DNA of 64,000 bases from NCBI GenBank assembly GCA_964030785.1, contig OZ034968.1, positions 49,313,230 through 49,377,229 of the forward strand, read 5' to 3'. Position 1 is the first letter of the stretch, and the number at the start of each line of letters is the position of its first letter. Of the stretch, positions 44,304 through 54,649 are shown one piece after another. The notes under the pieces are model-generated. The model ran no database searches, had not been told where the DNA came from, and was given only the letters and a program-made list of their open reading frames with translations. The stretch comes from Siderastrea siderea. Taxonomy: Eukaryota > Cnidaria > Anthozoa > Scleractinia > Rhizangiidae. The position numbers and the translations under genes were made by a program.

Positions 44304-45002
44304 ATGTCAAGTAGGGTAAATTTAATCAATAAAATCTCAATGAATACAGAAAGGGAAAGGAAAGTCGCGCTCGAAATCAAGAATTTTGAAGCAATACTTT
44401 GTCAACAACCGTTTTCTTCTTCACAGTCTGTGACAGTTCCTCTTCGTGTTAGAAATGAAAATGCGGAGACGAAGTCTTTGGACCAACAACGGTTGTTGAA
44501 AACGGCTCCAAAGAAAGGGTTAGTTTCTTTAGCAGTGGTCAATGTACCAGTGCACCGGTGGAACGATTGCGCGGCACGCGAGAGACAATACGAAGGCTGC
44601 TTGTCGTCAATATTGTTGTTGTTCCGATACTGTGGAGCAGGAGTCGATACATTTGAGGAGATTGGTCTTGATACCACACCTTTGTCGAGTGGACTGACAT
44701 TCTCTTTTGGTTTTCCGACTTTTGATACAAAAAAACTGCTCCAGACTGTTGAGTTAATTTGTGGGAGGAATATCGTCCAAGGACATTGTTTTACGGACAC
44801 CAATGCTTCCACACATTCCGGTCGTATCTCGCTTTCTTTAAGTATTGTTTTTAAGCTTATACTCCTGTTTTCTTTAATAAGTGCCTGCGTTTTTCTTCTA
44901 GAAAAGCATTTTTTTTGTTTCAAAAGTTCAAGATTCGCGTTGCATTTTCTTTGGAAAAAAATCGGTAGTTTTCGCCATGTTTTTCTTTCTTACATCGCGT
45001 AA
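44304..45002 (+). CDS. unrecognised open frame, 232 codons (low confidence)
   Basis: Starts on an ATG and is the longest uninterrupted frame not assigned to an element. It has a hydrophobic segment near the C-terminus (LSIVFKLILLFSLISACVFL). The opposite strand is open for 173 codons over 44402-44923 with a more hydrophilic composition but no ATG start, so it could be an exon instead. No domain is recognised on either strand. It lies inside the long bHLH intron. Either or both may be chance. Confidence 0.25.
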   Translation: MSSRVNLINKISMNTERERKVALEIKNFEAILCQQPFSSSQSVTVPLRVRNENAETKSLDQQRLLKTAPKKGLVSLAVVNVPVHRWNDCAARERQYEGCLSSILLLFRYCGAGVDTFEEIGLDTTPLSSGLTFSFGFPTFDTKKLLQTVELICGRNIVQGHCFTDTNASTHSGRISLSLSIVFKLILLFSLISACVFLLEKHFFCFKSSRFALHFLWKKIGSFRHVFLSYIA

Positions 45003-45734
45003 ACCATAAAGAGAGGTTGGTTTTAGAAAATCTGTCAAACCGGTCTCCTGGAGTACAAATACCGTGAGATATTTGTACTTGTTTAGGGTGTTATTTGTAC
45101 TTTACTGAAGGCAGTTGAACAGTAAAATGAAGTATTTCCGCCTGAAAATCGTAATTAGCTTATATTATTTCATCAAGGATTGTTTATTGCAACGGTCCTC
45201 TTTATGACCTGCCTGACTGACAAATCCAGTGTTCAAAATGCTTGCACTCGCCATGTTTATCAGGCTCCTAAGAGGCGATTTAGACGGCACAATCTTTTGG
45301 TATACTATCTCATGGATTTTGCTCACCCCAAGACTTTCAACTATTTAACACGCGCACGAAATTTTCCCGTACGACATAAAAAACTGATACAATGTTACGA
45401 ATTCTGGAAGCAATTTAGCCCAATTAATTTAATTTAGTCAAAATGTTTTTAGTTAAAGAAGCAGTCGAGTTTAGTTTGTAGCTTCCTATACCTTTTCTCG
45501 TCATTCTTTTATAATATATTTTAAACATATGGGAAGCTGCACTTTACAGATCTTTATTGTTACTACTACTATTATTTATTTCAAAATAAATAATGCCTTG
45601 AGGTACTTCTTCCAAACCGTCACGAATGTTACAGTAACTTTGTTTTTTTTTCCATATAGAGATATTTTTCTATATAGAGATATGATATATGGCTTTCCCT
45701 TTTTGACAAAACTGCATCTTATCTGTTTGATTAG

Positions 45735-45885
45735 AGAACGGATCACAAAATCATGGTACCTGTTGCGTCAGCTCGTACCTAACTGTGATTCATACGCAGA
45801 CAAGGCCGCTGTATTTGAGATGAGTGTTGCATATTTACACCATTGCTGGAAATATCATGGCCCCATACTGCAGCAAATAAATAAG
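45735..45885 (+). CDS. bHLH transcription factor, exon C (helix-loop-helix)
   Basis: Acceptor CTGTTTGATTAG and donor AATAAG|GTAATT bound 151 bases. The frame reads RERITKSWYLLRQLVPNC (rest of the basic region and helix 1), DSYADK (loop) and AAVFEMSVAYLHHCWKY (helix 2). The pattern LRxLVPxC ... DKAAVxExxVxYL resembles TCFL5/SOHLH-type bHLH proteins, which act in germ cells in vertebrates. That assignment is by family resemblance and is tentative. The exon ends in phase 0, so at least one more exon is expected downstream, beyond the LINE at 46.2-49.1 kb, but I did not find it. Confidence 0.85.
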
Positions 45886-45922
45886 GTAATTTCTTACTTA
45901 AAAAATGATTGTATGTAGAGTA

Positions 45923-46070
45923 ATTCATAGAAAGTGGGGCGGACGGCGTTTTATTCACGACTTGTGAAACTTTGAAAAACGAACGAGAGAAGCTTTGCGA
46001 GCGACTGAGTTTTCCGAAGTTTCATAACGAGTGAGTAAAACTCCGTACAAAGCACTTTCTAATTCTATGA
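45923..46070. mobile_element. 148-bp foldback element just after the bHLH exon C
   Basis: Left arm TTCATAGAAAGTG ... ACGGCGTTTTATTCACGA, right arm GTGAGTAAAACTCCGT ... CACTTTCTAATTCTATGA. CTTTGAAAAAC / GTTTTCCGAAG also pair. No coding capacity. Confidence 0.7.
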
Positions 46071-46265
46071 TGTAATGCCTTTATTTTATAAAACAAGAAT
46101 TAAGGAAATCTTTCAAATTTTATTTTTGCTCTGTACTACGCATGCAGACGCAGCAAAAATTCAAGAATCCAAATTTCAATCCGTTAAAAACTGGTCTCCG
46201 GCAACTACTCCAAAGAGAACCTGGATAAATAATAGTAATAATAATAATCATCATTGTCCTTCGCG

Positions 46266-47245
46266 TCAAGTGGTGCATAGGGCAGAAACAAGATCCCTCC
46301 ATTTGTTGCGGTCTTTTGCAAGCTTGGCAGCTTCCCGCCAGTTCAGATTCAGCATCTTCAATTCAGACTCCACTGTTTTTCTCCAGGTGGACTTGGGGAG
46401 ACCCCGTTTTCGTTTACCCTCAATGAAGGGTGAAGCTGTCGATGCTGTTACTTCCCAGATAAGTGAAGGATTGTGTGGCAGTAAGTTGTTGTTGTCCAAC
46501 TGTAATTGGCACTGGCGCAGCGGTGCTCACTGCCATCACCTCCGTCTTTTGAGTGTTCATATTTACATCAACCTGCCGAGCAACTAATTTGACCCTTTCA
46601 GTTTTCTCCTGCATGTCACTAGAGAAATGTGACAACAAAACAATATCATCTGCATGATCTAGGTCTTCCAAAACGGATGTCAGTGTCCAACGTATTCCCC
46701 TTCTCCTTCCCTCTGGTGTTCCTAATAGAACCCAATCGATGGCGATGTTAAACAGTAGACCTGACGTGATGCATCCCTGCCTAACCCCTGTCTTGGCAAG
46801 AAAGCTTAAATCTGAACTTCCAACCGAACAGGAAAAGTCAGTGTGCAAATTCTTTATCACAGCTACAACGTGTGAGGGGATGCCATACGTGCGAAATATG
46901 CTCCACAAACTAAACCCTTTACACGCTGTCGAACGCCTTCTGGAAATCAACGAAACCGATGTAAAGCCCTCTCTGCCAATCTGTGCACTCTTCGATAATG
47001 TTCGTCAAAGTGAAAATGTCTTCCGTATAACCTCGTCCCTGCCTGTACCCAGCCTGCTCCTTCCGTAACACCTCATCGACAGCGGCCGAGAGGCGATTCA
47101 CGACCACTCTGAACAAAATTTTGCTTGGTAAGGAGAGCAAAGTAACCCCCCGCCAATTGTTGCAATTCATTAATGCACCTTTCTTGAGGATTGGGATGAT
47201 GATACCTTTGCTCCAGTCACTTGGAATACCCTCTCCATTCCTCAC
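46266..47245 (-). pseudogene. LINE reverse transcriptase and C-terminus
   Basis: Frame 1 (47245-46919): GIPSDWSKGIIIPILKKGA, NNWRGVTLLSLPSKI, EQAGYRQGRGYTEDI and FVDFQKAFDSV. Frame 2 (46950-46420): FLAKTGVRQGCITSGLLFNI and LDHADDIVLLS (catalytic box HADD instead of YADD). Frame 3 (46499-46266): RKRGLPKSTWRKTVESELK ... AKDRNKWRDLV. All parts overlap slightly in different frames. Confidence 0.85.
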
Positions 47246-48138
47246 TTAACAATAGAGTGGCAGCAAAATCTCCACAGCTAGCTCTGGGTCACATTTGAAG
47301 AGCTCAGCATTAAGCAAGTCAGGCCCAGGTGCTTTGCCATTTTAAAGGCTTTTAATAGCTTAATATATGTTGTTTAGATGCAGGATCAGTGCTTGTATCA
47401 AGGTTTTTAGCAGCGTCCGGCTATGTCCTTAGGGAGCTCTTGTTGAGGACTTCCTCAAAGTGCTCTGCCCATCGCGTTTCTCCTGCTTTCTCAGCAGTCA
47501 GTAGAACGCCATCCTTGTCGCAGATAGGTGTCTGTGCTCTACGCCGACCTCTGCAAATTTGCCGGGTGATCGTAAAAACTGTGCCCTGTTCTTTCCGTCT
47601 AGCAGCCGCGTTAGCCTCCATTGCAAGGTTCTCAATAAACTTCCTTTTATCAGCTCGTACAGACCTCTTCAGTGAACGTTAAGGATGCTATACTGAGCCT
47701 GGAGCTTCTCCTTGATTCGAGGTGACTTGGCTCCCACCAACTTGTACTTTACTTTTTTCCTTTCATCAGTGGCATTTCAGGTGTTGTCACTAAACCATTG
47801 TTTTTTCGTATTCTGCCTAAAAGCAAGCATAGTGGTGCAAGCATCATGGCAGGTCTTAACAATATTGGCCCAGCAATTATTGACAGAGGCATCTGCCGAC
47901 TGTCGTTCTCTGCCTTCAGTATTGAAGTCATCGCTCACCGTTGCAAGGGCGTCAAACCTGTTGCGTAGTTCTACAGAGAACAGCTGCCGTTGAGCAGGGT
48001 TGCCACGTCGAAGCGTCTCTGGCATCTAGCAGTTTGACATATACGCTGCAACTTCAGTTTAACCATGGCAGTGACGATGTGGTGTTCACTACCGACATCA
48101 GCTCTTCTCCTCACACGCACATCTTGCAAGGAACGCCT

Positions 48139-48869
48139 TTACGTGCCATTTGTCATAAGATGGTCAATCTGCGACCTATCTCGACCAATGGGGGAGATCC
48201 ATGTGATTTTATGAATGTCCTTGTGAGGAAACAAAGAGCCTCTTATGGCTAAGTTGTTAATGCCACAGACGTTCACAAACCGCTCACCGTTTTCATTCAT
48301 TCTGCCATAGCCATGCTTTCCCATGACCCTCTCATTACTGGTGTTGTCACTCCCCACCATGGCATTTAGGTATCCCATCACAATGAGGAGATCTTTTGCA
48401 GGGGTCCTTTCAACTTCGCCTTGCAGGGCTTCGTGGAAGATGTCTTTAAGCTCAGGATTAGCATCATTGGTCGGAGAATAGCACTGTATTGAGGTCATTT
48501 TCACTTGCTTACGATTGAACCTTGCTCTGATCATCCTCTCGTTAACAGGCTTTCACTTGAGGAGAGTTTTAAAGCCCTTCTTGAGCACAATTGCCAACAC
48601 CCCTGCTGATGTAGATTGTCATCCCGACCAGGCAACAAGACCGTCTCACCAGGCTGTGTCCTTACCGAGCCAAATCCAGTCCACATACACCCACTAATTC
48701 CAAGAATATGAAGCTTATTCTCCCTCATCTCCCTGGAGACTTGTGCCAGTTTGCCGGTACTGAACATTGTTCTAACATTCCAGAACCCGACTCTAGTCTT
48801 AATCTTGGTGCTCAGTGCTCCCATCATCGCAGCATCAGCCTCCTTTCGGCTTTCGCTGTTGCCGATCAT
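48139..48869 (-). pseudogene. LINE AP endonuclease
   Basis: Frame 1 reads VGFWNVRTMFSTGKLAQVSR, HILGISGCMW (the usual Glu of the SE-x-RW motif is changed to Gly-Cys) and GETVLLPGRDD. After a frameshift near 48532 it reads IQCYSPTNDAN, LLIVMGYLNAMVG (the GDFNA motif, changed to GYLNA) and RSQIDHLM (the catalytic R..QIDH). Two active-site positions differ from the consensus, and the frame is split. Confidence 0.8.
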
Positions 48870-49140
48870 TCTAGTCCGCGTGGACTCTGAGATGCCTGCT
48901 CCACCAGTACACCAACGGTCTCTTGCTCCTGTTTTCGTGACAATGCACTTTCTAACAGGGTGAGGTTGTCAGCCCCACGCCCAACCTCCACCCTGGAGAG
49001 TGAGTAGACTGAGTTTAGTCAGGACTCTTTCTTTCTCAGGAAGGTTGACCCTGCTAGGAGTATAGACTCCTGCTGGCATATCCCATTAAGGTCATTGAGC
49101 CGCGCAAGCCATCCCACCACGACAAGTATCAGTCTCTAGG

Positions 49141-50425
49141 GATAGCGCATAAATAATGGTCACGTATTAAGCAATATCATTCGTCATTCAAAATACCTAG
49201 AAATATCGAAATAATTCACAGGCCGTAAACTTTACTTACACCAATGTGATGAGTATATCCTCTTTCAATCACTAACCTTTCAAAGGTTAAGATGCAAATT
49301 TCAACGTGATGGCTAGTTTCCTCAGAATTTTCATGCCATGTAATCAAAACATCTTTGTTTACGTTTACGTTTACGTTTCGGCTTGGTACCTAGTGGCTTA
49401 CAAGGTCGTTTTTGGTCCAACACCAGTGGCTTACAAGGTCGTTTTTGGTGTGTTACGGCTATTTTTGCATAAGAAATGCTTTAAGGTGATTCCATCGAAA
49501 CAGACGGAATATTTGAAATTTTCTAAAACCTGGTCCAATTGGTAATTATGTTTTGAACATTTTAAAAATGCAATAGAAAATAGGGGTCACCGTGCTCCTT
49601 TTTGCGTAACTTGGATAACCATTGATAGTAACTATATGACCCGAAAGAAAGGGTTTCATTGGAAACCCTAGTAGTCAAATGATATTTCTTTAAACATCAC
49701 TGCTTGCATTTAAATATCAGTGCAGTTCAACAAAATTTAAAAACTATTTAAACTATCTTAAACTATTTTTGTTGAACAGGAATTAAGATTGTGACACAAA
49801 TTAAGGAAATTGCTGCGTGCACACATACCCTGCTGTATCAAGATCCATAAAGGACAGAGAGGGAGACTAGGAGATGGGACTGGGATATCTTAATTGCAAA
49901 AAAGTTATCTATTGAAGCATCAGAAGAACTTTCGGTAGACTCGCTTTCATGAAAGAGTGCGTCCAAGTGACGCTAAATCAACAGCTTAAAAATGGCGGGC
50001 TTCGCGACGGTCAAACGAATTCTCGCTTGAGAGTATCTCGTACAGTACAATGGTTTAATTTAGACAAAGAACGAACCATAGCGACTGGATAAATTTCATG
50101 TACAGACAAGTACATGAAGTACATGTAGAGATATATAATGCTGGTGGGCATTCTAATATCTATGCACGGGTTAAACTCTCTTAAATGTTTGGTGACCCCA
50201 GATTAGATCACTTTCTTTATCGATAATCTACGTTTTATGAAAAATTGAAGATCTGTGTTGTAGAAGTTTGATTTGTTGTCAACTTTTCTGCCGACGCATT
50301 ATCGAATTGCTGCGAATTCCGCTATTTTTTAGTTGCACGTTACTAGCAAAAGCCCATTTTAAGGGTCATGTTTAACTGAAGGACGACACCGCCTAGAGTT
50401 CAAAATATTTACTTGACAGACCCAC
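49141..50425. other. no gene; short tandem and dispersed repeats
   Basis: TTTACG occurs in tandem near 49358-49377. TGGCTTACAAGGTCGTTTTT is repeated at about 49393 and 49427. The block 49486-49600 (ATTCCATCGAAAC, TTTTCTAAAA, CCAATTGGTAATTATG) recurs inverted at 59885-59985. Confidence 0.5.
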
Positions 50426-50827
50426 TTAAGGACGGTGCCTCTTTTTGTTACTGCGCATACGTTCTGCGCATCTCGGGATATTCGGATTTCTTAAGGAATT
50501 TGCCCCCTAATACAACAAGATGTTTGCGCCGCTTATGACTATGTGGAAAAAGCAGATCTTAACAAGGGCTATCAGAATCCAAAAGGAAAATTGGGGGTAA
50601 CCATGCATTTTTCAGAGATAATTGAGCTTAAATTTGGAAAGAAATTGCCATACATTCTTTGCATTTTAATGCTTTTTTAGAATTATGGTTGCTTAATTAT
50701 CTCTGAAAAATGCGCGGTTACCCACATTTTTCTCTCTCTGGATTCCAATAACCCTTGCTAAGATCTATTTTCCCCATAGTCATAACCAAAAATAAAAATA
50801 CATTAGGAGGCACGCGGTCATCCTTAA
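50426..50827. mobile_element. foldback MITE at TTAA target
   Basis: TTAA at both ends (50426-50429 and 50824-50827) with inverted termini GGACGGTGCCTC / GGATGACCGCGTGCCTCC. The arms extend deep: TTATGACTATG with CATAGTCATAA, CTTAACAAGGG with CCCTTGCTAAG, and GGTAACCATGCATTTTTCAG with CTGAAAAATGCGCGGTTACC. TTAA duplication is typical of piggyBac and Kolobok elements. There is no transposase. Confidence 0.8.
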
Positions 50828-51682
50828 ATGAAATGTGACTGAGAAAGTGGATCGACAGAGAATCATTTTATTTTTCAACTAACAACCACTAAGGCCATGT
50901 CGAGTTACGAGTACCGATTTCTCAAAATTAGGGTAGTTTTTCACGCGCTTTATTTCGAAAATGAAGTCGGTGAGCCCCTCATTTTTTTTTTTTTTTGCAT
51001 TTCTGACATAAGTTACTCATGATCTGACTGTAGGAAAAGTACGAAAAAAATCTGTGTTGTAGAAGATGTTCGCGCGAACGTTCTTAAATCATATAAAAAA
51101 AATGAAACCGGGCTCAAAATACCTGGGACTGTGAAGTTTGTTTGGGCGAAGAGAATCGGATAATTGCAGAGACCCGCGAGAAATTCGAACGGAATAAAAA
51201 TCACGGTGAACGAGTATTAAAAACGGAGAAGCGAGTATTATCTTTCACGAAAGAGAAACGAGTAGTATTCACTTGTTCACTATTGTATCAAGTTTTAAAG
51301 TGCAGTAATAATTTTTAACTTGGAGGTAAACCAAAGTTAACCACTGACCGGGAAAGGATTAAAACTAGACTTATCCTCCGGAGAAAACAAATAATATCGC
51401 TTTAGCTTTACACCGTAAAGGACAAAACAAAACAAGACAAAAAAATCCATATTTTGCTTAAGGACAGCCATATGGGTCCATGCTAAAACCAAAGTTAATT
51501 TTGTGTTAATAAAAGCGCTCTGAAAGAATGTGTTTTTTCTTTGATTAAAAATGAGAGCAAATTCAACTGTTTCCTTGGCGGAGGGCATGTTATTTTCTTA
51601 ATGTGTTTGGGTGTTCATACTGCTTTTTGGGGACCCTCAGGGGAACACTTTTAAAGTCTAACGTCTTCCTTTAAGAATCTTA
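50828..51682. other. no gene recognised
   Basis: Includes a T run at about 50982-50996 and partial dispersed-repeat words (CGCGAACGTTCTTAAA near 51072). Confidence 0.4.
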
Positions 51683-51922
51683 GGGCCGGTTATTTAAACA
51701 AAGTTTAGACGAGGTTTAAGAAAACCACGGTCTAAATCGATTTCAATCTGGCATACCCAAATATGTAAGCCTTCTTTACCATAATAAATGTCAAGCAGGC
51801 GTGTAGCCCAGACTACCACAACCTTTTTTTCTTATAAACAACCCACTTGTAAAACAGATGTAGAGGTTTATTTGTTGCCTTAAATCACGGTCTCAGTTAG
51901 ACGTGGCTTAAATAATCGGCCC
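51683..51922. mobile_element. Harbinger-like MITE, 240 bp, TTA duplication
   Basis: Terminal repeats GGGCCGGTTATTTAAACAAA and (complement of the right end) GGGCCGATTATTTAAGCCAC, then GTCTAAA/CTGAGACCGTGATTT pairing further in. It is flanked by TTA at 51680-51682 and 51923-51925. The 3-bp TTA duplication and GGGCC start fit PIF/Harbinger. Confidence 0.8.
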
Positions 51923-52683
51923 TTAGTCTATTATGTTAATTAGTTCAGATGAAATTCAGTCAGCAGAACGCTAAAAAATTGCCAACAGAGTAAATTGATT
52001 TCATATTAAAGCTTGTGCGATCAGAAAGCTCGCCGAGAACAGATTAAGCTTGTACGGAAAATTCGGGTTGGTTAACTTTATCAGAAACTAAGTGAGGGAT
52101 TTTCTTAATTGTCCTTATTCAGAATTGTGACATGGTTACACATCCATTCTTGTCTTCAGAAGGAACCTCAACTCGTATATAAGTTACGCTAAAATTATGA
52201 GGCTGCGATTACGCACGGATACAATGCCACCACAGCAACACGAGGTGTCCTCGTTGCGGCGAGTTTATTGTTTGTAGAGGGCCAATTAGTTTTATTTTGT
52301 TTTGCTACCAATTTAATGTCACGGTATTTCTGTATCCACACGAGAAAAAGAAGACCTTTCAGCTCCAAGACAAAATAGATCATAACATTCTCAACTTTCA
52401 GCTTTTAATATCGGGAGTCGGCTTTGTCTGCCGTAAATTTGAAATGACTGAGACTACGCTAACTTTCATATTTAATCAGAGATTAGTAAATTTTGAACGC
52501 TGTCCGCATTATTCTTACGAAATCGTGACATTTTTAGAAGTTCTGCTCTGTGCAAGAAAGGCGGTTTAGGGCATGGGTTGCCCTGAGGAAGGGTCGGGCA
52601 CCGGAAATTGTTTTCATTACGTCTGCATTTGTTTCTACTTGTTTTTCTTTTTTTTTGCAATTAAGATATCCCAGAGGCTATTT
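51923..52683. other. no gene recognised
   Basis: Short frames only. Flanks the DIRS element on its left. Confidence 0.4.
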
Positions 52684-52803
52684 AAAGTCAATTTGAATTG
52701 GTAATACTGCCCTGTGGGAATTTATTAATGAGCAGTTTGGTAGGTATATAAAGGATTTGACGCTCATTAGTATTCACTTGTTAAGAAACCCGCGAAGAAG
52801 TGG
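52684..52803 (+). repeat. DIRS/PAT repeat A1 with promoter
   Basis: 120 bp matching A2 (58675-58794) base for base apart from about ten substitutions. Contains GTATATAAAGG, a good TATA box, and ends GCGAAGAAGTGG. A TATA box here fits the promoter role of the left repeat. Confidence 0.9.
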
Positions 52804-53820
52804 CTTTGGCGTTCTCAGCGTTCGCAAGATATCAAACGGCGACTTTAAACTATGACGGACGACCAGGTTTCTATTGCTCCTGATAGAGAACGTAAACAGA
52901 TTCGTGCGATAATGAAGGGCAGGTGGAGGCGACGGCTCCTCAAGCAGATCCGGCGCAACCGGTTGAACGTCCGCAAGAGGTAATTGTTGCCTTTCAATCT
53001 CAGTAGTTTTTTTTTCTGTGGGTCGCTGTCGGGTTACTTTAGTTCCCTTCGCTGTCATGGCGTTGGTTTCTCGGGAGGAGGGGGGGTTGACGTTTTACAT
53101 TTGGGCGTTTTGTTGCCGTTGTGTTCAGCACATTGGGGAAGGGAACGGGGAAGTAAATTTTCGGTCCGTGCGGTTCGGTGTTTGATTGTGTAGTTATAAG
53201 GTGTTTACCTCCGTGATTGTCAGGTGTTGCCTGTGTGGCCGTTTAGAGCTTGTTTGCAAGGTTTGATAGTTGATCGCTCGTGTAGTTTTGAGATTTCTTG
53301 TTTTTCGCCGCCTGCTCAGCGTAGACGTTTTGTGCTGTTTGGTTGTGTTTTGGTTTTGGGTTGCTTTATAGGGTCGGTTGTTCGGAGGGTCTTTTTTTTG
53401 TTGTTTTACGTTTGGGAGTTTTGTTGCCGTTGTCTTCGACAAACTAGGAAGGGAAAGAAAAAGTCAGTATTGTCGAGGTGGTAAGTATTTGACTGTGTAG
53501 GTATGAGGTGTTTGCCTCTGTGATTATGAGGTGTTTGCATGGGTGGCCGTTTAGAGCTTGTTTTCGAGGTTTGAGAGTTAATTGCCTGCGTGGTGTTGAG
53601 AGTTTGCCACGGAGGAATTTAAGAGTCAGTTCTGTTTCGGTGTTAGTAGGGGTGTGAGTTCGTTCTGTTGGGTTTTCTGTTTTAAATGGTCGTTTGGTTC
53701 TTCTAGGGTATTAGTTTTGCAGCTTGAAAGCTGTGTTTCCTGTCTTGGGAAAAGTTTGTTTCCGTGGAATGCTGGTTTTTTTTCCTTTGGCTTACCGATT
53801 GATTGTGTTGTTTTATTTCC
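52804..53820 (+). other. DIRS/PAT leader, internally duplicated
   Basis: An ATG at 52852 opens a short basic frame ending at the stop in AGAGGTAATTG, which also looks like a splice donor, so gag may have an intron here. A GT-rich block of about 310 bp is tandemly repeated (from about 53090 and 53400; shared words TTTTGTTGCCGTTGT, GGTGTTTGCCTC-like and GGCCGTTTAGAGCTTGTTT). Confidence 0.6.
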
Positions 53821-53835
53821 TTTTGATTAAGTTGA

Positions 53836-54385
53836 TTGATGGAGAAACTCGAAAAGCTACAGAATGCGTCCGTTGATAGTACTTTGGACGACAATTGTCG
53901 CATGTTGGCCTCCAAGTCTCCTTTTCTCAGCAAAGATTTAGCGTTGGATGATCGCAAAGGAGACTAAGCACCCCAAGGCAAGTTTCTATTCTGCTGTTTT
54001 CGAAGCTGTAAAAGAGAAGACAACCGCGAGTGATGACCGTTTTCGTAAATACATCCAGGTGTTGTTGGGTGACAAGGATCAGGAGAAGGTTCTCGAGGTT
54101 ATTTCAAAGGTTGATAAGGTGTTCAAGGAGCCGTCATCTTCTGGTCGAGCATCGGCTGCGCTGGGACCTGTTCCTAATCGCAGAAGTCACTTCACTGATA
54201 TCCGTTATTATTCTTGCCGGGAGCTGGGTCACTACCAGAGTCACTGTCCGGTGAGGGGACGTGGCGGATCACTGGAGCCCCCTGCGAAGAGAGGAAAGTG
54301 GGGTCAGAGTTTTGCCCCTCTTCAAAGTAGTGCTCTGGCGTTGGGGCTTGAAGCAATGTATGAGTATTTTATTTTTCGCGTTTGA
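53836..54385 (+). pseudogene. DIRS/PAT gag
   Basis: A first frame from an ATG at 53838 (MEKLEKLQNASVDST) stops just before the second frame, which reads KHPKASFYSAVFEAVKEKT and LLGDKDQEKVLEVISK. A CCHC-type zinc knuckle follows, YYSCRELGHYQSHCPVRGRG, where the first Cys has become Tyr. A basic tail ends the protein. Two frames are joined by one indel near 53966. Confidence 0.75.
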
Positions 54386-54649
54386 GGATCCATTAAAGAT
54401 TGGTTTATTGAAGCGCGTGTGCTTAGTTGGTTATTTCCCTTTATGTAATTTCTATGTGGGTTTTTTTTTGTTATTTTCTCGGGTTAGGGTGAGCAACTCA
54501 CATGGGCTAGCTATTTTTTTACTGAGCTTTCTGTGGACGTTCGATTTAGGGCGTGGGTAGTTGCTTTCTCCTGATCGGGGACCCCATCCTTGTTATTGTT
54601 GGTTACTATTCAGCTCATACTCGCCTTTTTCCTTTTGGTGTTTTCTTTC

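Larger units (their letters stand above)
46222..49140 (-). mobile_element. RTE-like LINE, near full length but broken
   Basis: The minus strand has, in order, a 5' region (49140-48890), an AP-type endonuclease, a linker, RT and a C-terminal TWRKTVESELKML...W segment, then an ATT-rich tail near 46222-46245. The frame changes at least five times. The endonuclease start (WNVRTMFSTGKLAQV) and RT resemble RTE-clade and related elements often annotated as craniofacial development protein 2-like. It lies immediately downstream of bHLH exon C and could be in the next intron. Confidence 0.85.

Noticed and set aside
49358..49380. TTTACG tandem units as interstitial telomere
   Set aside because: The animal telomere unit is TTAGGG; this is a short unrelated hexamer run.
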